A stretch of 44,915 nucleotides of DNA, taken from NCBI GenBank assembly GCA_910580225.1, contig CAJTXE010000036.1, positions 1-44,915 on the forward strand. The letters are read 5' to 3'. A program made the position numbers and the translations under genes. Shown piece by piece: positions 16,159-25,054 of this stretch. Below the pieces are notes generated by a model, which was not told the origin of the DNA, did no database searches, and saw only the letters and a list, made by a program, of their open reading frames with translations. Origin of the DNA: an uncultured Acetatifactor sp. Its GTDB lineage: Bacteria; Bacillota; Clostridia; Lachnospirales; Lachnospiraceae. Position 1 is the stretch's first letter. The number at the start of each line of letters is the position of its first letter.

Positions 16159-16315
16159 GGCAACTCCTGTCTGTATTCCGCCTGCCATGGCAGGACGGCG
16201 CTGTCTGTCGGACTGATGCCGGATGTTAAGAAAAGCCGCTGGTATACAAGCTGCTGCCTCCTTTTTCCGTAAAATGGCTCTGTGAAGAACCTGTGTCAAA
16301 AAGGCTGTCCTGCCC

Positions 16316-17194
16316 TTATCCAAAGAAGGCGCCAAGGGAGCTTAACACTTCCGTGCAAAGGACAACCAGGTAAATGATCATGATACAGATCAGCATCATC
16401 ATGGAGTAACGCTGGATCTTTTTGGGCCGCTTAGCTGCCTCTTTTTTCAGGTTGTTCTGTTCGATCTGGCGCATGTCAAAGCAGATCATCTTAAAATACA
16501 TCCGCTGGTCATCCCCGCGCAGGACGCCCACCAGCCCCCGCACCACATCCGAGAGCATGGGGCTCCCGATACGGGTTTCAAAGCGGATGAGGGCGTTTTC
16601 ATAATTGCCGGTCTTCATGTCAGCAATGGTCTGGTCCAGTTCCGCCCCGAAGTCCCGGCCGGCCACCCTGCGGTAAGAGGTGAGTATCTTTAATACATCC
16701 CGGTCATTCTCCAGGTTCTGCCCGATGGTCAGGGCAAAACGGGGGATTTCCGCCTCTATGAGCCTGCGCCGCTTTTTGACAAAATCGAAAGCCGCATAAT
16801 AGGTGGAGAACCAAAGCGCCACGGCAGTCCCGATCAGTACCGGCACAAACAGCGGCATCAGGAACGCCATGGGGAGGGCGCTGAGCCCTACGGCCCCGGC
16901 AGTTACCCAGGCCCTGGCTGTGTATACCTCCGGTGTCAGTTCCAGCCCGGCGATGGTAAGGGCCGCCTGCAGCTTGTTCCGTTTCAGCCGGTCCAGGCGC
17001 AGGTAAGGGGCAAGCAGCTTTGCGATCTTTGTGATATACACATCCAGGAGCTGTTCGTTTTTAGCGCCCTTTTGTTTCTTTGCCAGCATCATCATTTTGG
17101 ATGTCCTGCTGGTAGGGATGTCCGCAAAGGCCGTGGACAGGTTATAGGTGGCAAAACCGAACAGGATAATGGCGATCAGTGTTAACAGGGTCAT
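16316..17194 (-). CDS. tadC: TadC-like pilus platform protein (GspF family)
   Basis: A 292-residue inner-membrane protein with helices at about residues 3-22, 95-112, 115-133 and 265-287 and a central cytoplasmic domain (LIEAEIPRFALTIGQNLEND, 143-162). This fits the T2SS-F/TadC fold, which with TadB anchors the ATPase and feeds pilins into the fibre. It starts with GGAGGTGAC before the ATG at 17194 and overlaps the TadB-like gene by 4 bp, the classical B-C pairing of Tad loci. Confidence 0.75.
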   Translation of the reverse strand: MTLLTLIAIILFGFATYNLSTAFADIPTSRTSKMMMLAKKQKGAKNEQLLDVYITKIAKLLAPYLRLDRLKRNKLQAALTIAGLELTPEVYTARAWVTAGAVGLSALPMAFLMPLFVPVLIGTAVALWFSTYYAAFDFVKKRRRLIEAEIPRFALTIGQNLENDRDVLKILTSYRRVAGRDFGAELDQTIADMKTGNYENALIRFETRIGSPMLSDVVRGLVGVLRGDDQRMYFKMICFDMRQIEQNNLKKEAAKRPKKIQRYSMMMLICIMIIYLVVLCTEVLSSLGAFFG

Positions 17195-18123
17195 GTTCCG
17201 TCACCTCCGTATTCAATGGGTTTGCTCAGCTTCATGATCTGCGTGAAGGCGAACAGGATGATGGCCGCGCATATGGCCAGGGCGATCTTTCCCGGCGTGG
17301 TGTGGATCAGGGTATGGAACCAGTCCTTGTTGAGGAAATACAGCAGGGGCACGTTGGCGATCACCAGGAACATCATGGTGATGGCTTCCCGTCTGGGCCC
17401 CTGCATCATGGCCTCCAGTTCCGACTGCACCACGCGCACATCGGAAAATTTCTGCACAATGGTGGGCAGCGTATTTTTCATGGAACGGTCCGACTGGCAC
17501 TGGATCAGGATATTGGCCCACTCATGGAACACCCGGTTGGGTATCTTCATCTTTAATGAGTTGATGGCGCTGGTCATGTTGGCGTTGATCAGCTCACTCT
17601 CATATACGAATGCCTCAAAGTTTGCCTTTATCGGCTCATTGATGTAAGGCAGGTTTTCCCTTACAGAGCGCAGCAGGTCCTCCGTCCGCAGATAGGAAGT
17701 GGTGACGATGGAGATGGCGGTCTCCAGTTCCTCGTTCAGATGTTTCTTGTAGCTGGCTGCCGTGCTGCGCAGATACCATATGGGCACCAGAGAAAAGCCT
17801 AAGCCTAAAATGGGGACCAGGTACACGTTGCCGATCAGCAGCGCCAGCACCGCCCCTACCGCAAAAAGGATCAGGGTCAGCCGGGTGACTGCCTCATAAC
17901 GGTCGGCCCGCCCGGTATCCTTTAAGATCTGCTTGATCTCATAGTCCTGGTTGAAAAATCCCCTGGCCGGCGTCCCCATGAGCACGTTCAGCTCATCCGA
18001 CAGGGTGGCGGTCTTTCTCCCGGTGTTGAAGATAACGTCCGTGAAATCCCGCGGGCGCACCTGAAAGAGGGCCAGAAGGCCGGCGCTCAGCAGGGTAAAA
18101 CAGATAAGATAGATCCAGTGCAA
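17191..18123 (-). CDS. tadB: TadB-like pilus platform protein (GspF family)
   Basis: A 310-residue membrane protein with helices at about residues 3-20, 82-118 (two), 245-262 and 275-295. The cytoplasmic T2SS-F-like part (LNEELETAISIVTTSYLRTE; FHEWANILIQCQSDRSMKNT) lies between the middle and last helices. It starts at a TTG (18123) with GGAGG 8 bp upstream and is 3 bp from the ATPase stop. It should pair with the TadC-like protein to form the pilus platform. No frameshift is seen. Confidence 0.75.
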   Translation of the reverse strand: MHWIYLICFTLLSAGLLALFQVRPRDFTDVIFNTGRKTATLSDELNVLMGTPARGFFNQDYEIKQILKDTGRADRYEAVTRLTLILFAVGAVLALLIGNVYLVPILGLGFSLVPIWYLRSTAASYKKHLNEELETAISIVTTSYLRTEDLLRSVRENLPYINEPIKANFEAFVYESELINANMTSAINSLKMKIPNRVFHEWANILIQCQSDRSMKNTLPTIVQKFSDVRVVQSELEAMMQGPRREAITMMFLVIANVPLLYFLNKDWFHTLIHTTPGKIALAICAAIILFAFTQIMKLSKPIEYGGDGT

Positions 18124-18126
18124 TGC

Positions 18127-19539
18127 TCACACCTCCTTTCCTGGCGGCTGTTTTGCGGGGGCCCCTTTACGGGGAGGGGCGCTGCCTAAAAATTCCTGAA
18201 GCTCTTTGTGGGAGATGCCGTTGTCCAGCAGCCGTTTTTCCAGTGTCCCGGACATGGCCTCCATCTTGCGGTGGCGTCCTACCACATGGGCGGCCCCGTG
18301 TTCATCGGTCACGTTGTCCACCACTTCATATTTATAAAGGGAACGGTACATCAGCTTCCCGTCCAGGTAGTCCTCCCCTTCAATGATCTCCATGATCTTC
18401 CGGGAACGGTCTTCCAGCTGTTTGGTGAACACCACCACAGGGTATGCCTCCACCATGATCTGCATCAGGATGGAATCGTCCATGCTGTACTTCCGCTTGG
18501 CAAGGGTCATCATACGCCGGTAGGTGCTCTCGCAGGAATTGGAGTGGATGGTGGTGCAGACCGTGTGGCCGGTACGGGAGCTTTCCGCCGCCGACAGGCT
18601 CTCTGCCGCTGACCGCATCTCGCCCACGCCAATCACGTCCGGGTGTTTCCGCAGCACACGCTCCAGGAGGAAGTCCTGGTTGATGTTCATGGACGGGTTT
18701 TCATGGGGCCTTGTGAGCAGGTGTACCACGGAATTTAAAATGTTCCCGTATTCATCCCGTTTCACCAGGTCAAACTCCCGGCTGCCTTCCTCTATGGTGA
18801 TGAGGCGGCGGTTGTTGGGCACGTTGGATAAGAGCCATGCCATGATGGTGGTCTTCCCGGAACCGGTGGAGCCGGCAATGCACACGGAAACCCCGTAGCG
18901 GATACAGGCGGTCAGGAAATGGAGCATCTCCGGCGTGGCGCTCCCGGAATCCAGGAGCTTTTCCTCGGACACCGTGTTCTGGTTGACGATACGGATGGAG
19001 GCATTGATCCCCACTTCCGAATCCACGATGGGCGTCTTATCCACAGAGATGCGGATGTTCTTGTCCAGGAAGCCGATGACCGAGGGCATGGTGTCGTCAA
19101 TGACCATGCCGCAGGCGTTCAGCATACGCCGCACCACGTCAATGGCGTGCTGGGGGGAGGAAAACCGGTCCGGGATCTTGATGCTGCGCCCGCTGTTCAT
19201 GATGACCTCGATATCGTTGTAGGCGTTGATGTTCACCTCCTCCACACCGGGCTGGTAGATCCATTTCTTCAGGAAGGAATAGCCGGCCATATCCTCATAA
19301 AGCCTGGCGCACAGCTGCTCGGTGGTAAACCCCTTGATGGTGTACTTGCGTTTCACCAGGTACTGCACCATCAGCTCTTTTAACACAGTGACAGCGCGTT
19401 CCGAATCATTTTCCCCGGCGCCGGCTATGGTGGAGGCGTGGTTTTCGGAAAAGTAGCGCTGCACGTCTTCCAGCACCTGCTCATAGGTCAGGGCGCTGTT
19501 CTCCGTGGGGGCAAAGAAAATATCATTTAAGTTATTCAT
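18127..19539 (-). CDS. tadA: TadA/CpaF-family secretion ATPase
   Basis: A 470-residue hexameric-type ATPase of the VirB11/CpaF group. Walker A GSTGSGKT is at about residues 223-230, the acidic TIEEGSREFDL near 248, the Walker B-like DVIGVGEMRSAAE near 301 and the His box HTVCTTIHSNS near 326. It powers assembly of the Tad pilus with TadB and TadC. The start is the ATG at 19539 (GGGAGG 9 bp upstream), overlapping the TadZ-like gene by 8 bp. The immediate neighbours (TadZ, TadB, TadC) favour a pilus role over a VirB11 role in DNA transfer. Confidence 0.85.
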   Translation of the reverse strand: MNNLNDIFFAPTENSALTYEQVLEDVQRYFSENHASTIAGAGENDSERAVTVLKELMVQYLVKRKYTIKGFTTEQLCARLYEDMAGYSFLKKWIYQPGVEEVNINAYNDIEVIMNSGRSIKIPDRFSSPQHAIDVVRRMLNACGMVIDDTMPSVIGFLDKNIRISVDKTPIVDSEVGINASIRIVNQNTVSEEKLLDSGSATPEMLHFLTACIRYGVSVCIAGSTGSGKTTIMAWLLSNVPNNRRLITIEEGSREFDLVKRDEYGNILNSVVHLLTRPHENPSMNINQDFLLERVLRKHPDVIGVGEMRSAAESLSAAESSRTGHTVCTTIHSNSCESTYRRMMTLAKRKYSMDDSILMQIMVEAYPVVVFTKQLEDRSRKIMEIIEGEDYLDGKLMYRSLYKYEVVDNVTDEHGAAHVVGRHRKMEAMSGTLEKRLLDNGISHKELQEFLGSAPPRKGAPAKQPPGKEV

Positions 19540-20404
19540 CGCTGTCTGCCTCCCTGTATCCGTATTCGTATCCACCCTCTTCGTCCGGTGCCTGTTCATA
19601 TTCCTCCTCTGCGTACTCCCCGTCTTCGTATCCCGCTTCATAGGCATCCTCTTCCTGCCGCTCGGCAAGCTCCATCTGTTCCAGGGCTTCCAGGATCTTA
19701 TTTAAGGAGGCGGTATATTTGGAGTTGCAGTATTTGATGGCCTGGAACATGCCCCCTTCGGTGGCGCAGCGGTCGATCTCCTTCCCGTAGGGCAGGAGGC
19801 CGTCAAAGCCGCCGATGATGTACCCCATCTCTTCAAAGGCGTGGAAAGGGCGTGCCATTCCCGCAAAGGTCATGTGCTCGTGGTAGTGGAAGCGCCCGTC
19901 CACCAGCAGGGGCTGGTGGGCTTTCAGGTAATTGATGCCTTTCAGGTCCGGGGTCACGATACGGAGCACCAGGTCACCGGATTCGATGGCGGCAGGCGTG
20001 AACACATTGGTCATGGCGGAGCCGCAGTCCAGGATGATGTAATCCACCAGTTTCTTTGCCGAGGATATGAGCTGCAGGGCCATCTGGTAGTCCGTTTCCG
20101 GATAGCTTAACGGGTTCTCCCCGGCGCAGTATCCCATAAGGCCGATATAGGGGTAGTTCTTCAGAACCGTCACATGGCTGGCCACCTGGGATGTGTCGAT
20201 CTCCACGCTGGTCAGGACCTGGCCGATGGAGACGGCCGTGGTGGTGATCTGCTCCGGGAGCCATACCGGGAGCATGGGGATGCCGGGCTCCCCGCTGATG
20301 ATGATGGCCTTTCGTTTGTCACGGGTCAGCGCTTTGGCAAGGATGCAGCAGAACATGGATTTGCCGCTGCCGGGGCTGCCCCAGACCGTGATTGTTTTGG
20401 ACAT
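19532..20404 (-). CDS. tadZ: TadZ/CpaE-like P-loop ATPase
   Basis: A 290-residue MinD-type ATPase. The N-terminal P-loop is WGSPGSGKS (residues 7-15); YIILDCGSAMTN near 143 fits a Walker B-like segment. There is no receiver domain, unlike Gram-negative CpaE. The C-terminal 50 residues are very acidic and Tyr-rich (EEEYEQAPDEEGGYEYGYRE). TadZ proteins place Tad pili at specific cell sites. I start at the ATG at 20404 (GGAGG 10 bp upstream); an ATG at 20413 overlaps the ribosome site. It is directly upstream of tadA. Confidence 0.7.
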   Translation of the reverse strand: MSKTITVWGSPGSGKSMFCCILAKALTRDKRKAIIISGEPGIPMLPVWLPEQITTTAVSIGQVLTSVEIDTSQVASHVTVLKNYPYIGLMGYCAGENPLSYPETDYQMALQLISSAKKLVDYIILDCGSAMTNVFTPAAIESGDLVLRIVTPDLKGINYLKAHQPLLVDGRFHYHEHMTFAGMARPFHAFEEMGYIIGGFDGLLPYGKEIDRCATEGGMFQAIKYCNSKYTASLNKILEALEQMELAERQEEDAYEAGYEDGEYAEEEYEQAPDEEGGYEYGYREADSDE

Positions 20405-20432
20405 GGAAACCATTCCTCCTTTCTGCTTTTGG

Positions 20433-21326
20433 TCAGGTCTTGTTTTCTTCCTTGTTTCCTTCTTGATCAGAGGAGCTTTCCCTGCTGGTTCCGGATTCTT
20501 TTTCTTCCGCAGAGGCGGAGCCTTCCCCGGTTTCCCCTGTATCGTCCGATTCCGGATTTTCTGTTTCCCCTTCCCCGGCCAGTTCTTCTGTTTCTTCATC
20601 CGAAGGCTCCGGGAAGTAGATCTCCTGCAGGATCACATCCTGCTCTGCCAGAAGTTCCTCCGCCAGTTTTTCATTGTTCCGGGAGATCAGGGCTACATGG
20701 GCCACCCCGTCATTTTCCAGGGAAGTGATGACCCGTGCCTGTTCCGGGCTTGCCAGCACCGTGATGGTGGCGGACTGCTGTTTCTCTTCATCCTCCACCG
20801 GCTCCTTGGTATTGTCCACGTTGACGCCCTTGGCATCCGTGACGGAAAGCACCCGGACAAAACGCAGCTCTGGGACTTCCTCCGCCGCATCCAGGAAATG
20901 GTATACCCGGATGATGTCACCCGGCTGCAGCTTGTCGGACAGGCCGGAAGCCAGTGTTTTTACAGTCAGGGAGATGGCCACTTTCCCGGAAGGGATGCTG
21001 TTTAGGGCCACGTCCGAGGATACCGGGACGGAGCTGGTCTTGGAGGTCAGGATATAATCCCCCGGGGATAAGTCTGCCGTGGCATAGAGCCCTTTCACAT
21101 CATCAGGGGAGTGGGCGATATTGGGGGGAAGGTTGTAGCTCCCCACTTCCACGCTCTCCGTATTGTCTGCCGAGAGCTGTTCCCCTTTCAGCACGGGTTT
21201 TGTGACCCGGACGATCTCCGTCTTGCCGTTGGTCTGCTTCGCGATGGTGGGCAGGGCAACAAAGGCGATCACGGCCGCCAGCAGGATACTGAGCAGGCCA
21301 AAGATAAAGCGGTTATTCAGTTTCAT
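20433..21326 (-). CDS. cpaB: CpaB/RcpC-like pilus protein with SAF domain
   Basis: A 297-residue protein with one N-terminal membrane helix (residues 7-27), an SAF-type domain (VLKGEQLSADNTESVEV; DLSPGDYILTSK) and an RcpC-like beta domain (LSDKLQPGDIIRVYHFLDAA). The last 60 residues are an acidic Ser/Glu/Gly-rich tail. CpaB/RcpC proteins are needed for Tad pilus assembly; here it would be anchored outside the membrane, with the tail possibly reaching into the wall. AGGAGTGAAAATAACC precedes the ATG at 21326. Confidence 0.7.
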   Translation of the reverse strand: MKLNNRFIFGLLSILLAAVIAFVALPTIAKQTNGKTEIVRVTKPVLKGEQLSADNTESVEVGSYNLPPNIAHSPDDVKGLYATADLSPGDYILTSKTSSVPVSSDVALNSIPSGKVAISLTVKTLASGLSDKLQPGDIIRVYHFLDAAEEVPELRFVRVLSVTDAKGVNVDNTKEPVEDEEKQQSATITVLASPEQARVITSLENDGVAHVALISRNNEKLAEELLAEQDVILQEIYFPEPSDEETEELAGEGETENPESDDTGETGEGSASAEEKESGTSRESSSDQEGNKEENKT

Positions 21327-21391
21327 GGTTATTTTCACTCCTATTCTGTATGTGTGGACAGCCTGCTGCCGTCCATGTAAGAGGCGCACGG

Positions 21392-21883
21392 TTAAAAAAA
21401 CGCCGCCAGGGTAACGGCCAGGCTCCCGGCCATCAGGAACGGCACGAAGGGGAGGGAGAACCGCCCCTCTTTCCGCTTCCGCCCTGCTGCCAGGGAAATA
21501 CAGGCGGCAAGGCCGGAAGCAATGAGAAGGATGGCCAGCATACGGGAAGGGCCATAGATAAACCCCATCACTCCTGCCAGCTTGATATCCCCGCCCCCGA
21601 TCCCCGCGCCTTCTTTTGATATCATTGCGGCAGAAAGTAAGACCAGGAAGCCGGCTGCTGCCCCGGTAAAAGAGAAAAGGAACAAAGGCAGCAGGAGGGC
21701 AGTCCCAAAAAGCCCGGTGCGGACCAGAGGCGCCATAAGCGCAAAGGGGAGGAAGAGCAGGAGTGCCCGGTCAGGCACCCGCCTCTTTCTCAGGTCATAT
21801 GCGGCAAATCCAGCGATGCACGCAAAGGCCAGCAGTTCGTAAAGGAAAAGAATCCGGTCATTCACGGTTGGTGTACCAGTCAT
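21392..21883 (-). CDS. tadV: A24-type prepilin peptidase (TadV/CpaA-like)
   Basis: A 163-residue polytopic membrane protein with the two catalytic aspartates of A24 peptidases: YDLRKRRVPD near residue 30 and GGGDIKLAG near 100. It should cut the leader peptides of the pilins in this locus. It overlaps the end of the upstream secreted-protein gene by 26 bp if the ATG at 21883 is the start; a GTG at 21868 is an alternative and neither has a strong ribosome site. This is the only prepilin peptidase in the window. Confidence 0.8.
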   Translation of the reverse strand: MTGTPTVNDRILFLYELLAFACIAGFAAYDLRKRRVPDRALLLFLPFALMAPLVRTGLFGTALLLPLFLFSFTGAAAGFLVLLSAAMISKEGAGIGGGDIKLAGVMGFIYGPSRMLAILLIASGLAACISLAAGRKRKEGRFSLPFVPFLMAGSLAVTLAAFF

Positions 21884-23555
21884 CAAACACGCTCTGGTGG
21901 ATGGTGATGTAATCATTTAAGTTCACCGAGAGCATCCCGTCCGGCGTCCATGCGTCCCATACCTGGGTATATACCACATAGCTTGTGCTGTCCGGGAACC
22001 ATACCGGCGTGAAATGCACCGTGCGCCCATAGGTGGAAAACTCATTGGGCTGGAAAGTGAACCTTGCGCTGCGTCCGCTGGAAACGCGCTGCAAAAGCCG
22101 CAGGTAGGTCTTATACTGGAATTCCGGGAATACGGAAAAAGCAGTCTGGGGGTTGCTATGGTGCCCGTCCGGTGAGTTTGTGGATAAAGTGGCCCGCACT
22201 TCTGTTTTGACACCGTAGCCGCTTTTCATGTCCTTTCCGTTAGCGGTGGGGACGATATCGTCCGGCATCAGGGCCATGGCACCGGTGATGGAAGCGGAGT
22301 AACCGGTATAGTCGTACTCCCAGTCTCCCCGGTCTACCCAGTGGCCGTCATCCTCCCCATGGCTGCACCATTGCCAGTCAGGAACCCAGTAACAGCTCCA
22401 TACGCCCCAGTTCGCGCTGAGCTTCTGGGGGTTTACAGGGAGAGCCGGAACAGAATACCCGGGGTTGATATCCGTTGCCAGGGGATCAGGCGGTATCTTT
22501 TCATTCAGGTCCACAATCTTTGCCACGAAGGTATCCTGGGCTGTGAACCCTCTGCTTAACGACACCGTGATCGTGATGGTCTGGGGGGTATCGGGCGTAT
22601 GCCACTTCACCCATACCAGCTGGGAATCATTTGCCGGTATGACAATATTCCGGACGGTGTAGCTCCTTCCCATGATATGGAACGTGACCGTTGCAGGGTT
22701 ATCCGGAGTAAGGCGTCCGTTGGTTCGTAGACGGATAGCGGTGATTACGTCTGTATCCACCCGGTATTCCACATCCGGGGCCTCGATCTCCCCGCCCGGT
22801 TCTTCTGATTCCTCAAACCAGACAATGCCGACACCAAGGGAGCTGATGATATCCCCGTTGGACTGTATCCCGCGCCTGCCCCCGGTCCAGGCCGGAAAGC
22901 CCAGGTCGCTGTACTCCAGGAACAGGGCAAGGGGGAGGTTCTGGAAGGCTACCGAGGGCAGCTTACTCCGCAGGGAACCACCGGAAAGCTGGTCATAGAG
23001 GGCGGCTTCCGTTGCCGTGAAAGCGTATTTTGTCCCGTTGAAGGTTACATAGGCAATGGGTTCCAGCAGGATCTTATACTGCCCGGCCAGCATGTTCTCA
23101 TAGCTGACCCCGGTGGCATCCGCCACCATCATGCAGGCGTACTCCGAACAGAAATAGCGCCTGATGGCTTCAATGGAAGCGGGCCGGCTGTTGCTGTTGA
23201 TGATGGCCGGCATGGAATAAGCAGGCTGCAGGCAGTTATAGGGAACACCGGACTGCAGGGAAAGCGAAGTTCCGTCCCGGTACTGGATCTTGTTCACTTT
23301 GCCAAAATGAAGCATTGTGGAGGACTGGCTGCGGTTGGAAAAATCCACCGGCGTACTTACGGCGGAGCCGGACTGGGCATCCACCACTGTCACCCGCACG
23401 CCGTCATTTCCGGGAGACCAGAAGTTGGTGGAGGTGCCCTGGTTCATGTTTCCCCCGCCGCCGTCAAGGTTGCCCTGCCCGGAAGCAAAAGCCTGTGCCG
23501 GACATAGGCAGAACAAGAGCAAAGCGGCGCAAAGGAGGGCATAAAAGCGTTTCAA
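21858..23555 (-). CDS. Large secreted protein of the pilus locus, candidate tip or adhesin
   Basis: A 565-residue protein with a classical signal peptide (MKRFYALLCAALLLFCLCPA, cut near AFASG), then a Gly/Asn-rich stretch and beta-rich domains with many aromatic residues (near residue 400: NWGVWSCYWVPDWQWCSHGE). There is no sortase motif and no second membrane helix. The start is a TTG at 23555 with GGAG 11 bp upstream. Its place between the pilins and the peptidase suggests a pilus tip or accessory surface protein, but I recognise no domain. A terminator hairpin lies just upstream, so its level may differ from the pilins. Confidence 0.65.
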   Translation of the reverse strand: MKRFYALLCAALLLFCLCPAQAFASGQGNLDGGGGNMNQGTSTNFWSPGNDGVRVTVVDAQSGSAVSTPVDFSNRSQSSTMLHFGKVNKIQYRDGTSLSLQSGVPYNCLQPAYSMPAIINSNSRPASIEAIRRYFCSEYACMMVADATGVSYENMLAGQYKILLEPIAYVTFNGTKYAFTATEAALYDQLSGGSLRSKLPSVAFQNLPLALFLEYSDLGFPAWTGGRRGIQSNGDIISSLGVGIVWFEESEEPGGEIEAPDVEYRVDTDVITAIRLRTNGRLTPDNPATVTFHIMGRSYTVRNIVIPANDSQLVWVKWHTPDTPQTITITVSLSRGFTAQDTFVAKIVDLNEKIPPDPLATDINPGYSVPALPVNPQKLSANWGVWSCYWVPDWQWCSHGEDDGHWVDRGDWEYDYTGYSASITGAMALMPDDIVPTANGKDMKSGYGVKTEVRATLSTNSPDGHHSNPQTAFSVFPEFQYKTYLRLLQRVSSGRSARFTFQPNEFSTYGRTVHFTPVWFPDSTSYVVYTQVWDAWTPDGMLSVNLNDYITIHQSVFDDWYTNRE

Positions 23556-23624
23556 TCAATATCACACTCCAATCTTTTTATGAAACAGGAAACACACTGG
23601 CGGCGTGTTTTCTGTGTGCTGGGA

Positions 23625-23662
23625 TATAAAAGAAAACCGCCTCGGATGATAGCGGTTTTCCG
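23625..23662 (-). terminator. Internal terminator within the pilus operon
   Basis: A perfect 9-bp stem, GAAAACCGC (23632-23640) / GCGGTTTTC (23652-23660), is followed leftward by TTTTATATCC. It separates the promoter-proximal pilin-like genes (23713-25567) from the secretion machinery, so partial read-through would give more of the proximal products. Confidence 0.75.
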
Positions 23663-23712
23663 GTTTCCATATTCAGTTGTGTATGTAGCTGCCGATATCT
23701 GGCTGGGGAGTA

Positions 23713-24285
23713 TCAGTTTCCCATGTTCCCCACCATCTTGTTAGGATCTCCGCCTGAATCCACAGTGGACTGGTTGACCTGTCCGGGAACGACCCAGCCG
23801 AATACCGGATCATATACAGCACCGTTTTCGTTGGTGGAGCCGGCAGCCGGCGTATTGTCCTTTCCGGTGTCTGTGGAGGAAGGGGGTGTTTCCGGTGCGG
23901 GGTTCAGGGGATGTTCCTCTCCGGGGTCTGTCAGGATGGTCTTGCCTTCCGGGGGCGGGGGCGGCGTTTCGTCCTTTGTTTCCGCAGGAACAAAGTCGAT
24001 CACGGCTTCCTGTTCGGATTCCTCTGCCACCTTCGGGTATTCTTCCAGTTTTTCCGCTGCCCCGTTCCGGTCAGTCACAGCGGCATCTGCATGTTCCCAG
24101 GTGCTGCCCCCTGACGTCTCAGGGGTATCTTTCCACTCCTCCTGCGTGGCATCCGGCGGCTGTTCATCCGGCAGAAAAGCGGTATTTGTATCCCTTCCTG
24201 CCAGCCAGCAGGCGGCGAGGATGGCGATGCAGGAAACAGAAAGCACAGTGACAGGGAAGCCTTTGGATTTTAAAAATTTCTTCAT
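23713..24285 (-). CDS. Membrane-anchored Pro/Glu-rich protein (DUF6550-like)
   Basis: A 190-residue protein with an N-terminal membrane helix or signal anchor (residues 11-30, with AACWLAG close to a lipobox but lacking a clear L-x-x-C pattern). A long disordered region rich in Pro, Glu, Thr and Asp follows. The C-terminus (AVYDPVFGWVVPGQVNQS, then KMVGNMG) resembles DUF6550 proteins of Firmicute ICEs. It is probably exposed outside the membrane, spanning the wall. GGAGATGAATGCTAT precedes the ATG. Function unknown. Confidence 0.6.
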   Translation of the reverse strand: MKKFLKSKGFPVTVLSVSCIAILAACWLAGRDTNTAFLPDEQPPDATQEEWKDTPETSGGSTWEHADAAVTDRNGAAEKLEEYPKVAEESEQEAVIDFVPAETKDETPPPPPEGKTILTDPGEEHPLNPAPETPPSSTDTGKDNTPAAGSTNENGAVYDPVFGWVVPGQVNQSTVDSGGDPNKMVGNMGN

Positions 24286-24388
24286 ATAGCATTCATCTCC
24301 TTTTTTTCTTTCTGTATATCCTTTACGGTATGATGGTAAAGTTTTTCAACAGAAGATTAAATATTTTCAAACATTAACCGTCCGATCA

Positions 24389-24505
24389 TCAGAAATCGCT
24401 TCCTGCTGCCCTGCGGCGTCCGATGAAACGGAAAGCCAGGAATCCGGCGAGAGCCGTGAAAAGGGTGGTAAGGATGAATTTTTTGGATGTAAACAGTTTT
24501 TTCAT
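24389..24505 (-). CDS. Tiny single-helix membrane peptide
   Basis: A 38-residue frame between the two pilin-like genes and the 23713 gene: MKKLFTSKKFILTTLFTALA, then a continued helix and an Arg-rich tail ending AAGSDF. AAAGGAG lies 10 bp before the ATG at 24505. One membrane helix with a basic N-terminus and a basic end is clear. It could be a minor pilin-like peptide or a regulator of assembly, but it lacks the RGD-type motif of the other pilin-like proteins. Confidence 0.55.
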   Translation of the reverse strand: MKKLFTSKKFILTTLFTALAGFLAFRFIGRRRAAGSDF

Positions 24506-24531
24506 AAGAGGTAAGCTCCTTTCATAGTTGG

Positions 24532-25047
24532 CTAAAATTTGGTGTTGTGGTAGCCGGTCAGCTCTACGGGCCGGGTAATGGCAGGGTAGGAGCGGCCGAA
24601 CATGCGGACATAGAACTCAACATTGCAGGAAAATACATACTCAACCCGGTCACCTGTCACATGGAACGAAAGGCTGATATCCCTTACCTGGTAGTCATCC
24701 GTGGAAAGAGGGATCTTGCTGGCAAGCCCGTCTGTCACCATGTCCTCCAGCATGGCCGTATAATCCCCGCTGGAGTAGAGGGTATTTAAGTATTCGCTGA
24801 AGTTGGTCTCCCTCTGGGAGCGGTAGGTATCCGCATAGATGCTGGCGCTTAGGTTGTTCAGTTCCATCTTTGCGCCGTTACGGATATTGATGCAGGTAAT
24901 ACGGATGGAAGCGTACAGCAGCAGGAAGGAGACCAGCATCACGATCCCCACCACGAAAAAGCAGGTATAGATAGAAATATCCCCGCGGTCATTCCGGAGG
25001 GGATTTCTGTCTGCGCTGTTTTTCACACGTTGAAACAGTTTCTTCAT
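24532..25047 (-). CDS. TadE-like pseudopilin
   Basis: A 171-residue protein starting at the ATG at 25047 (GAGGTGCGT upstream). A basic leader ends PLRNDRGD, followed by one membrane helix (about residues 27-48: FFVVGIVMLVSFLLLYASI) and an extracytoplasmic domain rich in Ser, Tyr and Thr. Layout and context fit TadE/TadF-type minor pilins, processed after the Gly of the NDRG motif by the local peptidase. It is 7 bp from the upstream DUF4320-like gene, so the two are probably co-translated. Confidence 0.65.
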   Translation of the reverse strand: MKKLFQRVKNSADRNPLRNDRGDISIYTCFFVVGIVMLVSFLLLYASIRITCINIRNGAKMELNNLSASIYADTYRSQRETNFSEYLNTLYSSGDYTAMLEDMVTDGLASKIPLSTDDYQVRDISLSFHVTGDRVEYVFSCNVEFYVRMFGRSYPAITRPVELTGYHNTKF

Positions 25048-25054
25048 ACGCACC

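Noticed and set aside
18160..18178. Third copy of the TTTACGGGG promoter block
   Set aside because: Only CTTTACGGGGAGG matches, inside the tadA coding end, without the repeat array or a -10 box at the right distance.
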